Program-made: the position numbers and the translations under genes
The notes under the pieces: model-generated
Told to the model about the DNA's origin: nothing
Databases searched by the model: none
What the model saw: the letters and a program-made list of their open reading frames with translations, nothing else
Shown: positions 55,628-64,000 of the stretch, in pieces
How the letters are laid out: every line of letters starts with the position of its first letter
Position numbering within the stretch: the stretch's first letter is position 1
Assembly: GCA_016719405.1 (NCBI GenBank)
Contig: JADJZE010000001.1
Span: 977,178-1,041,177 of the forward strand
Direction: 5' to 3'
DNA from: Candidatus Aalborgicola lynettensis
Lineage (GTDB): Bacteria; Pseudomonadota; Gammaproteobacteria; Burkholderiales; Burkholderiaceae_C
DNA length: 64,000 nucleotides

Positions 55628-56485
55628 ATGCGATTTTCGGAAGACAAACTGGCCACTTTGTTGTGCAGCGACCACGTCAAACGCCCCATCCACATCTGGG
55701 CGCCCAAAGACCCCAAAGCCGTTATTCTGGCCATCCACGGCGGTATGGCCCATGCGGGTGACTACGTCACGCCCGCGCTGTATTTCAAGGAACATGGCAT
55801 TGCCACCGTGAGCTTTGACATGTGCGGCCACGATGGCAAAAAGCGTGTGGACATTCCCGGCTTTGGCAGTTTTCTGGACGACATGGCGCTGTTCCTGAAG
55901 TGGGTCAAAAGCAGCTACCCCGGCCTGCCCATTTTTGTCATGGGCCACTCCATGGGGGCCCTGATTGCCACCCACCTGGAGCTGGGGCGGTTTGCCAAGG
56001 ACCGCGACATCAAGGGTTTGATCCTGTCCTCACCCTACTACGTCAACGCCATCAAGGTGCCGCAAATTTTGCAGACCTTCTCCCGCTCCCTGGCGAAATT
56101 GTTCCCGAAAATGAAAGTGCCCCTGGAGCACCTGACGCACTTGCTAACGCACGACGCCGCCATCACTGCGCGCCATTTGGCCGACGAACGCGACAACATC
56201 CGCGCCACCGAGGTGAGTTTTCGTTTTGCCGCATCGCTGATGGCAGCGCAGGAAGAGCTTCCTGCCACGTTCGACAAATGGACACACCCGGTTTTTGCCG
56301 TGGTGGCCGGTGACGACAAACTGGCCGATGCCCAGGGTGCCAAGGCCCTGTTCGACACCATCCCCCAGGACTTGCTGCAGTACCACCACTACCCCGACAA
56401 CTACCACGAGAACTTCAACGAACTCAACCGCAACCAGATTTTTGCGGACATATTGGGCTGGATGGGCAAGCACCTGCCCGCCTGA
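55628..56485 (+). CDS. Alpha/beta hydrolase, monoacylglycerol-lipase-like
   Basis: 285 residues, serine hydrolase fold. The oxyanion region is LAIHGGMAHAGDYV, the nucleophile elbow is VMGHSMGAL, the Asp is in VVAGDDKLA and the catalytic His in DNYHENFNEL. This set resembles monoacylglycerol lipases/lysophospholipases. No signal peptide, so cytoplasmic or membrane-peripheral. It is convergent with the cyclase gene. Confidence 0.85.
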   Translation: MRFSEDKLATLLCSDHVKRPIHIWAPKDPKAVILAIHGGMAHAGDYVTPALYFKEHGIATVSFDMCGHDGKKRVDIPGFGSFLDDMALFLKWVKSSYPGLPIFVMGHSMGALIATHLELGRFAKDRDIKGLILSSPYYVNAIKVPQILQTFSRSLAKLFPKMKVPLEHLTHLLTHDAAITARHLADERDNIRATEVSFRFAASLMAAQEELPATFDKWTHPVFAVVAGDDKLADAQGAKALFDTIPQDLLQYHHYPDNYHENFNELNRNQIFADILGWMGKHLPA

Positions 56486-56496
56486 GGCGTGCTGCG

Positions 56497-57102
56497 CTAC
56501 GGCGCTGCGGGCACCACCGTGTAGGCTACCACCGCCAAGCCCGACACCGAGACCGTAGCCTCCTGCAATTGCACACCGGCCAGACCAGTGCCGCCCCGCA
56601 GTTGGTCGTGCACCGCCTGCGTTACCAGCACCTCGCCTGGCCGGGCGATGTCTTCGCCAAGTTTGTAGGCCAGATTCACCGCGTCGCCAAAACAGTCCGC
56701 ATGCTCAATCAGGAGCACCTCCCCAAAGTCAATGCCAATGCTGAAAACAATGGCGGGCACGTTACCGCCTGAGGCCGAGGCAGCCGACTGCAACATGGCC
56801 AACGCAGCGCGCACGGCCTGCTGTGCATCGTCAAACACGGCCAGCAGGTTGTCCGCCTCGTTTTTAACAACAGAACCCTGGTGCGCCAACACAATCGGCG
56901 TGGTGATTTGTTGCATGCGCCGGATTTGGCACAGGTAGGCCAATATGCCGTCCCGGCGTACCGTCAGGGTAAATCCACTCATGTCCAGCGCCAGCACGGC
57001 CTTGCGGCGCTGAAAGGCGTCCAGAATCAGTTGCTGCACCGAGGGTTTGCGATCGGGCGGGGCGCTGTTAAGGGTGTCCAGCAGGGCAGAGAACGAGTGC
57101 AT
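56497..57102 (-). CDS. Class III adenylate/guanylate cyclase domain protein
   Basis: About 201 residues from the ATG at 57102, consisting essentially of the catalytic domain. The first metal-binding Asp is in VLALDMSGFT, the second in KNEADNLLAVF, and the C-terminal part shows FGDAVNLAYKLGEDIARPGE. In active enzymes the last motif normally reads AxxNxAxR; here the Arg is Lys, so catalysis may be altered. The product (cAMP or cGMP) cannot be told. It is divergent from the kinase-GGDEF gene with about 185 bp between them. Confidence 0.75.
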   Translation of the reverse strand: MHSFSALLDTLNSAPPDRKPSVQQLILDAFQRRKAVLALDMSGFTLTVRRDGILAYLCQIRRMQQITTPIVLAHQGSVVKNEADNLLAVFDDAQQAVRAALAMLQSAASASGGNVPAIVFSIGIDFGEVLLIEHADCFGDAVNLAYKLGEDIARPGEVLVTQAVHDQLRGGTGLAGVQLQEATVSVSGLAVVAYTVVPAAP

Positions 57103-57286
57103 GGCGGTACCTCGGCAAATTGCTAGCTTGTCAGCGTACCACCAGGCCCGCCGCGCACCGCGTGCGGACTGAAAAAGATCCCAAGGCGAGCGCTGGCAGA
57201 TCACAATGCCAATCGCGTCGGCTGGATGTAAACTTGTTAACGGCGCGGTGCAAGTCCGCACAACTGACGCGAACGAGAGACTTTGT

Positions 57287-60200
57287 ATGCCCGAAACGGT
57301 CCTGTCCACTTCTGAGCGCTTTCAAATTGTGCGAACGCAGGCTGGCACCCCAGCTACCATGCCCGTGATCGTCAAACGCGTGGCGCAGGGTACGCAGGGT
57401 GATGCGCCGTGGTCCGAGTTGCGCAACGAGGCGCAGATTTTGCAGAGGCTCCAGGCGGCACCCGGCTGTGTGAAGTTGGTGCAGGTGGATGCGGCGCAGC
57501 GGCAATTGGTGCTGCAAGACTTTGGCGGTGTGGCGTGGGACCGCTCTGGCTTGTTGGGCCATGTGGGGCTGGCGCAATTTTTGACACTGGCCGAGCAGTT
57601 GAGTGAGGCGCTTGCCACCATCCACGCACGCGGCGTCACGCACAAAGACATCAACCCGTCCAACGTGCTGGTCAAACCCGAGAGCCTGCAGGTTCAGGTC
57701 ATCGACTTTGGCCTGGCCACCACGTTCACCGATGAGCACCCCGAGTTTGAACACCAAAACAAAATCCGGGGCACGCTGGCCTACACCTCACCGGAGCAAA
57801 CCGGCCGCATGAACCGCACGGTGGACTACCGCACCGACCTGTATGCCCTGGGTTGCACTCTGCTACCACCTGGCCACGGGCGTGCTGCCCTTTGCAGATA
57901 CCGACCCGCTCGGTCTGATCCACGCCCACCTGGCCCGCGCACCCCGGCCACAGCTTGAACTGGCGTCCTGGTTGCCCCGCACGCTCTCCGATTTGATTCT
58001 GGATTTGCTGGCCAAAGAGCCCGACCTGCGTTACCAAAGTGCCGCCGGGGTGGCTGCAGACCTGCGCCTGTGTGCCCAACAACTGGCCTTGGGCGAGCCG
58101 CTGGATGCGGTAGTGCGCCGACAAAACGACCGCATGCTCTCGCCCCGCCCGCCACGGCGCTTGTACGGCCGTGCGGCTGAAATCGACACCTTGCACGCCA
58201 GCTTTGCGAAAGCGGTGCGGGGTGGTGCACAGGTGCTGCTGGTCAAAGGCTACTCCGGGGTGGGCAAGACCTCGCTGGTGCATGAAATTCACAGCCAGGT
58301 CACGGTGCACAAGGGTTTTTTTATCAGCGGCAAATTCGATCAGTTTTTGAGCCAGCCCTTCTGGCCCCGGCGCAAAGTTTGCGCCAGCTGTGCCAGTTGT
58401 TGCTGTCGGAGTCAGAAGAGGCCGTACAGTTGGCGTCAGCTTATGGGGCAGGCAGTGGGAGCCGATGCGGCGGCCCCTGTCTACCGTGGTGCCCGAACTG
58501 CAAGCCCTGTTGGGTGAGACAGCGCCGGTGCCAGAGCTTGGGCCCATTGAGTCGATCACCCGCCTGCGCGGTTTGTTGGTGGCCTTGATTGGCGCGGTCA
58601 CATCACCCCGGCACCCTTTGGTTGTATTCATCGACGATTTGCAGTGGGCCGACCAGCCCTCGCTGGACTTCATCGCCGCCATGCTGCAAGACCCAGGCCT
58701 GAACGGTTTGATGCTGATCGGCGCCTACCGCGACAACGAGGTCGATGCCAGCCACCCGCTTGCCACCTTGCTGCGTGGTGCACAGGCGGCCGGCATGGTG
58801 GTGCCCACCTTGGCCCTGGACAGCCTGGCCTTGGCAGACACCACCGATCTGGTGGCCGACATGCTGCACATGCCACAAACCAGCATTGCACCGCTGGCCG
58901 ACGTCATCTATGCCAAAACCGGCGGCAACCCGTTCTACACGGTCGAGTTTTTGAACACCCTGTACCGCGATGGTGTGCTCACACTCAGCCCCCACACCGG
59001 CGCGTGGCAATGGGACGCGGCGCGCCTGGGCGCAAGCAATGCCGCCGACAGCGTGGTCGACTTTTTGGCCCAACGCCTGTCCCGCCTGCCCGAAGACAGC
59101 CGGCAAATGCTGCTCACCGCCGCGTGCCTGGGCAATGTATTGAAATGGGGGTGTTGGCGGTGGCGGCCGCGGTGCCGCCCGAGGCGCTCAGCACGTTGCT
59201 GCTGCCCGCGCTGGAGCAGGGCATTTTGGTTACCCCCAGCGCGGTGCGGTTTTTGCAGGCCGATAACGATTTGGCCATTCGGTTTTGCCATGACCGCATG
59301 CAGCAAGTCGCCTACGGCCTGTTTACTCCCGAGCACCGCCTGGCGCTCACGCTGCAGATGGCGCGGCGCTTTGGAGCCGTGGGTGGGTGAGCCAACGGCC
59401 ACGTTTGCACTGCATTCCGAGCTGCACCTAGTGCTGTTCAGCTTGGCCCGCCACGGCGAGTGTGATGCCGTGTTTGAAGACCTGCAGTTGCATGCACAGC
59501 AACCCGTGGCGCTGGTGGAGCCTGCGTGTATTCAGGTGGTCAGTTTGTCCAACCGCACCCGCTACGCCGACGCGGTGGCCTTGTCGGCCCAGCTGCTGGC
59601 GCAACCCAGAGTGACCCTGCCCGCAGGGGACCGCTGGTGCCCGCGTCTCGAAGAGCTGGGCCTGTTTACGCGTACGTGCAAGGTGGTGCATTCGAGCGCC
59701 TGCCCCAGAGCGCAGAGCTGACCGTGCCCCAACAATTGGCAGTGGGCAAGCTGCTGAGCCGCACCGTGCCTGCGGCATTTTTCGGGCAACCGCTGGTGTC
59801 GCTGTGGTGCATATTGCGCGGCGCACGCCTGTGGGCCGACGAGGGGTATTTTCGAAACCAATTACCTCATGGCCTGTGTGCTGCTGCCGGCGGTGGCCTT
59901 TGGTGATGACTACGCCAACGGCTACCGTGCCGGGCGTTTGAGCCTGAACGTGGGCGAGGCGCGCGGCCAAGAGGCCGAAGTGGGCCGCACCCGCCATGTG
60001 TTTGCACTGTTCAATTGCCACTGGTTTGAGTCGCTCGAATCCGCCATCGAACACGCCCGCACAGCCCACCGCACCGTGCGCCGTTTGGGGGATTTGGAGA
60101 ATGCGTGCTTCACCTTCTTCACCTCGCTGGCGGGCATTCTGGAATGCAGCGACAGGCTCAAAGAGGTCACCGCAGAGGCAGATGCTGCCATCGCCTTTTG

Positions 60201-62087
60201 CGAGAAAACCGGCAACCGCCACGCCCAGGAATCCTTTGTAGCCTTCAGGCAGCTGGTGCGCGCCCTGGAAGGCAACACCACCGCACCGGGCGGGTTTGAC
60301 GATGCCGATTTTTCAGAGGCAGCCCACGCGCAGGCGGTGCTGGCAAACCCCATGGCGCATGCCTTTTACCGCAGCTACCGGGCGCTGTCGGCCTGTCTAT
60401 TTGACGATGCCCCGGCCCTTATTGCGCACAGCCAGGCGGCAGTGGAGCTGATTCCCAACATCACCGGCTTCTATCCGGTGGCCTTGATTCAATTTTTGCA
60501 TGCGCTGGCATTGTTGAACCAATGCACCAGCGCCACCGGCCCAGCGCGGCTGGAGTTGCTCGAAGGCGTGGCAAAAGCCAAAGCCTGGCTGGCCTTGCGC
60601 GGTGCCGATGCCGACATGAACTTTGGCCATCTGCATGACGCGATTGAAGCCGAACATCTGGATGCGCTCGACCAACCCTGGCAAGCCCAGCAGGCATTCG
60701 AGCGGGCCATGGCGCGCTCGCAAATGCACCAGCGGGCGTGGCACCACGCCTTGATCGTGGAGCGCTTTGCCCTGTTTCAGATACGCCGGGGACAAGAGGG
60801 CACGGGCCGTTTGTTGCTCAACCAGGCGCACAAGCTCTACCGCGCTTGGGGTGCGCACGGCAAGGCGCAACACATGCACACACGCTGGCCGTTTTTGGGC
60901 ACAGCCTAAGCAGCCGCACGACGCTGTCGGGCACTGACCACGGCAGCAGTCACAAAAGCCACGGCAGCGCCGGTACCCACACCAGCCAAAGCAGCCATAC
61001 CGAGCTGGACAACCATGCCATCTTGCTGGCCTCGCAGTCGCTGTCGTCCGAGACCTCGCTGCCCCGTCTGGTGGCCATTCTGATTGACATCGTCAGCAAA
61101 ATCACCGGGGCCACAGGTTGTGCCTTTTTGCTGGCGGACGACGCGGGCCAGTGGTATCTGGAGGGCGGCGCGATTGGCACACAGCCGCTAGTGCGCCAAC
61201 AGGCCAGCGCTTGTGAGGGCATTGCGTTCCCGGGTGCCGTGATGCGATTGGGCTTGAAGCTGGGCAAACCAGTGGTGAGCGACGATGCAGTGCAAGACAA
61301 GCGTTTTGCCCGCGATACCTACTTTCAGGGCCTGCCACTGTGCTCGGTGCTGGGGTTCCCTGTGCAGGTGCGGGGCCGCAGCGCGGGCTTTTTGGTGCTG
61401 GAAAACCGCCTCATCCATGCCGCTTTCAGCGCCGAGCAGGTGCAAAGCGTGTCGATGCTGGCCGGGCAGTTGGCCATCTCCATTGAGAACGCCCGCCTGT
61501 ATGAATCGTTAGAAAGCAAGGTGGCCGAGCGCACCCGTGAGCTGGAAATATCCAACGCCAAGCTGGCCGCCCTGAGCAGCACCGACGGCCTGACCGGCAT
61601 TGCCAACCGCCGCCGTTTTGACGAAGCGTTTGCGTTGGAGTGGGCGCGGGCCAAGCGCAACCGCCAGCCGCTGTCGGTGGCGATGCTGGATGTGGATTGG
61701 TTCAAAAAATACAACGACCACTATGGCCACCAGGCCGGTGATGAATGTTTGCGCCAAGTGGCCAGCGTGTTGGTCGCCAATGTGCGCCGCAGTGGTGATT
61801 TGGTCGCCCGCTATGGCGGTGAAGAGTTCATTTTGATTGCCCCCGATACAGACAAAGACGCCGCGCTTCGCATGGCCAGCAACATCTGCCATGCACTGGC
61901 GCAACTGGCCCTGCCCCATGCCATGTCACCCTACGGTTACGTCACGGCCAGCATGGGTGTGGCTACCTTGGTACCCCTGCAGCACTGCAATAGCCCGGAA
62001 CTGCTGGTCAAACAGGCCGATGACGCCCTGTACCAAGCCAAGGAACAAGGGCGTAACCGGGCCCTCGCGTGCGAGGTGAATCGGTAA
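57287..62087 (+). pseudogene. Ser/Thr kinase - AAA ATPase - TPR - GAF - GGDEF giant signalling protein, multiply frameshifted
   Basis: Read across frames this is one ~1600-residue protein. It begins MPETVLSTSERF with a Ser/Thr kinase domain (GVTHKDINPSNVLV catalytic loop, VIDFGLA, TLAYTSPEQTGR), an AAA/STAND ATPase (LVKGYSGVGKTSLVHEIHSQ, IDDLQWADQPSLDF), long helical repeats, a GAF domain (ILLASQSLSSETSLPRLVAI onward) and a C-terminal GGDEF domain with GGEEF and an RxxD inhibitory site. Indels sit near 57860, 58370, 58431, 58475, 59140, 59370, 59670, 59850 and 60905. Between them each frame is clean and protein-like, with no premature stop. So either nine sequence errors or a very young pseudogene; I cannot tell. 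An active form would integrate a kinase cascade with c-di-GMP output. Confidence 0.8.
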
Positions 62088-62102
62088 ACATCGCATCGCC
62101 AT

Positions 62103-62667
62103 ATGCCCACAAGCCTTCGCCGCGCTATTCTGAAAGCTGCAAAAGAACTCTTTATGCAAAAGGGCTTCGAGGCCGTGGGTATGCGCGAAATCGCCCGCAC
62201 ACTCGGTCTGCAGCCCACCCAGGTGTACCGGCTCAAGCTCTCCAAGACCGACATCCTGGCCGAAGTCATCATTGAACTAAACACCGAGTTGATTGCACAG
62301 CTCCCCACCGTATTGAAAACCATTGAAGGCAACACCGCACTGGAGCGCACCTGTGCGTATCTGCTGGCCCTGTACCGGTTTGACATTGCACACCTACCCC
62401 TGCGTTCGGTCGGCGCCATGTACGGCTGGTCCTGGAGCGACGCCTACGAGGGCACCGTCGTGGCCCAGGTGATGCATTTTTGGCGCCCATTGTTGGCTGG
62501 ATGCAGGACGAAGGACTCGACGACGCGCCAGCCCGTTGTTACGGCATCTGGTCGCTGTACTACATGGAGCTACCGGCGTGCGTGCTCCCGGCGGCAGTGC
62601 CGAAGATTGTCTGGCCGAGGTTCGCCCCAGCCTGGAAATCTTGCTGCGCGCAGCACCTAGTCCATGA
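62103..62667 (+). CDS. TetR-family transcriptional regulator, frameshifted
   Basis: Begins MPTSLRRAILKAAKELFMQK with a TetR HTH (about 8-52, MREIARTLGLQPTQVYRLKL). The C-terminal ligand domain changes frame at the T-run 62477-62481 (MHF to LAPIVGWMQDEGL) and again near 62566 (SLYYM to GVRAPGGSAED). The final frame ends LEILLRAAPSP with a TGA at 62665. Restoring two bases gives 188 residues, normal for TetR. It lies 16 nt after the kinase-GGDEF gene and may regulate it or the pilin genes. Confidence 0.75.
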
Positions 62668-62733
62668 ACACCGTATCACCTCGTAGCCCTCAATTGCCCA
62701 ACCCTTTTTCTACCCATTAACAAAAGGACGCTC

Positions 62734-63327
62734 ATGCAAAAAAACCAACGCGGCTTCACCTTACTGGAGCTGATGATCGTCACCGCCATCGTGGGTATTC
62801 TGGCCTCACTGGCCGTGCCCGCGTACCAGGCCTATGTGTACCGGGCCAAAGCAGCGGAAGTTATTTTGGTCATGGACAAGATTCACGGCGTACTCGCGGG
62901 GTTGCAAGCAGAGACCGGCACCACGCTGGGCCGCCCCGTCATGGTTCAGTTCAACCGGGATTCCAAGGCCCCCGATGCACCGGCTTACGCGACCTGCAAT
63001 AAGCCCCCCACGGCCAACAGTTGCGGTGACTGGAAACCCCTGGCCGGGGTGACGCATGCCGAGGTGATTTTCAAACATCTGGGGGTAGAGCTTTCACTCG
63101 CTTCCGGCATAGACCCCTTCAGTCACGCGCCCGGCCAGTACAAGGTATCCGTCAGCGAGGACCACACCCAGACCCGGGGCAATCCGTCTCTCCGCGGGGC
63201 GGCGCGCCACACCGTGTTGGCGGTGCACCACATCATGCAGCCCCACACCTACCGCGCGGTGGTCAACGTCAAACCGACCGATGCCAGCACCTACCTCTAC
63301 TTCAACATGAACGGAACCCGGCCATGA
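62734..63327 (+). CDS. Type IV pilin-like protein
   Basis: 197 residues. The class III prepilin leader is QRG-FTLLELMIVTAIVGIL: cleavage after Gly, methylated Phe, and Glu5, with the long hydrophobic N-terminal helix. The C-terminal globular domain (about 60-197) has low similarity to known pilins and only two Cys (CNKPPTANSCGD). It would be exported by a type IV pilus or pseudopilus machine. A strong AAAGGA ribosome-binding site precedes it. Its stop overlaps the next gene by four bases. Confidence 0.85.
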   Translation: MQKNQRGFTLLELMIVTAIVGILASLAVPAYQAYVYRAKAAEVILVMDKIHGVLAGLQAETGTTLGRPVMVQFNRDSKAPDAPAYATCNKPPTANSCGDWKPLAGVTHAEVIFKHLGVELSLASGIDPFSHAPGQYKVSVSEDHTQTRGNPSLRGAARHTVLAVHHIMQPHTYRAVVNVKPTDASTYLYFNMNGTRP

Positions 63328-63799
63328 GTACCCCCAACAATGATCTGAACCAGCTCATCGACGCCACCCGGCAAGACGCCCAAGCGCAGCAGGCCAAAGC
63401 CCAGGCCGCGCTTGACCAGCCTGCGCGGGTAACCCGGGGCAAACAGATAATGGCCGCCATGCTTATGGCTGCGTTGGGTGCAGTGCTGTTCCACCAATAC
63501 CCGCGCTTCTCAGAGCCTTACACCTGGCCCGACCCGGCCACCAGCACGTCGGCCGCCGAGGCCGATTTGGGTGGAGGTGGTAAGCGCCATCGAGCTCTAC
63601 CGCATCACGCAAGGCCAATACCGCGGTGCTGAGCCAAATCCATCTGCCCGAAGGATTGGCCGCCAGAGTCTCCAGCACGCCACCACAATACCGGCCTGCC
63701 GAAAACGCCTACACGTTGGAGTGGACGCTACCGCACTGGCGCGCCAGCTATGACAGCCAGACCGAAAAAGTCAGCGTCGAACCCGTGGGCAAACACTGA
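63324..63799 (+). CDS. Pilus-cluster membrane protein of unknown function, frameshifted
   Basis: Starts MSTPNNDLNQLIDATRQDAQ, with one membrane segment (about 42-56, IMAAMLMAALGAVLF) and a periplasmic remainder. The frame changes near 63568 (EADL to VEVVSAIELYRIT) and 63621 (TQGQY to AVLSQIHLPEGL), each fixed by removing one base, and ends EKVSVEPVGKH. Corrected length 157 residues. No family recognised; position between a pilin and a GspE/PilB-like gene suggests an assembly or minor-pilin accessory role. Confidence 0.65.
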
Positions 63800-63809
63800 G
63801 AAACACACC

Positions 63810-64000
63810 ATGACGATTGCCCCGCACTGGTTAATCGACGCCGCCCAGCGCGCCCACCCAGAGGTGACCGTAGCGCCCAACGTGGCGGTTGCGCCCAACC
63901 TGAGTGACGCCTGGGCACAGGTGTGTGGCCTGTTCCACATCGGCGCTGCAGAGCTCACCGCCCTGGTGGGGAAAGCGCACGGCGTGGACGTGGCCAGCAT
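63810..64000 (+). CDS. PilB/GspE-like ATPase, N-terminal fragment (cut by window edge)
   Basis: Sixty-four residues are visible, starting MTIAPHWLIDAAQRAHPEVT. The stretch LSDAWAQVCGLFHIGAAELT then ALVGKAHGVDVASI resembles the N-terminal domain of type II secretion/type IV pilus assembly ATPases. The catalytic core lies outside the window. It is 10 nt after the preceding gene and is in the pilin operon. Confidence 0.6.
   Translation, partial: MTIAPHWLIDAAQRAHPEVTVAPNVAVAPNLSDAWAQVCGLFHIGAAELTALVGKAHGVDVAS

Overview
The window looks like chromosomal DNA of a Comamonadaceae betaproteobacterium, Rhodoferax/Polaromonas-like. The reasons are the gene order rpsB-tsf-pyrH-frr-uppS-cdsA-dxr-rseP-bamA-skp-lpxD-fabZ-lpxA-lpxB-rnhB, the protein families, and seven copies of a short GCGCANGCAGCTA...TAGC repeat of a kind I associate with this family. 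The genus is an inference. I saw no prophage, IS element, CRISPR array or rRNA; one tRNA (Arg-TCT) is present.

Layout. 0-5 kb: the start of cysS, divergent from an envelope run (TPR/Cds6-domain protein, L,D-transpeptidase, two cyclophilins, lpxH). 5-9.5 kb: a GAF-HD-GYP phosphodiesterase and a large DUF349 protein, both on the minus strand; the DUF349 gene is preceded by a structured RNA that ends in a strong terminator. 10-13 kb: lytic transglycosylase, a ZTP riboswitch in front of glyA, nrdR, tRNA-Arg. 13-29 kb: a long minus-strand block for translation factors, pyrimidine/isoprenoid/phospholipid synthesis, outer-membrane assembly and lipid A. 29-43 kb: accessory genes (MFS-acyltransferase fusion, CREST membrane protein with an XRE regulator, HipA-like YjjJ, a TetR-regulated tripartite RND pump, a MazF-type toxin-antitoxin pair, Nudix, EcsC). 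43-46 kb: an OmpR/EnvZ-type two-component system. 46-53 kb: a three-gene signalling operon. 53-57 kb: fadH, ispF, an alpha/beta hydrolase and a class III cyclase. 57-62 kb: a very large, frame-broken kinase-ATPase-GAF-GGDEF gene. 62-64 kb: a TetR regulator and the beginning of a type IV pilus-like cluster.

The strongest candidate for something unusual is the operon at 45.9-52.8 kb: a PAS-GGDEF diguanylate cyclase, an 1851-residue membrane sensor, and a CheY-like receiver. The sensor carries two SBP_bac_3 modules, four PAS-like modules, an Hpt-like histidine, a CheA-like ATPase and a C-terminal CheC/CheX-type phosphatase domain. A kinase and a phosphatase for the same receiver would therefore sit in one polypeptide. 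Together with the HD-GYP protein, the second GGDEF protein and the class III cyclase, the window is rich in cyclic-nucleotide signalling.

Quality caveat. At least nine genes, including normally essential bamA, lpxA and the conserved chaperone gene skp, are interrupted by 1-2 nt indels, several of them in homopolymers. The protein sequence continues cleanly in another frame each time. I read most of these as sequence errors and report full-length loci with the approximate break point.
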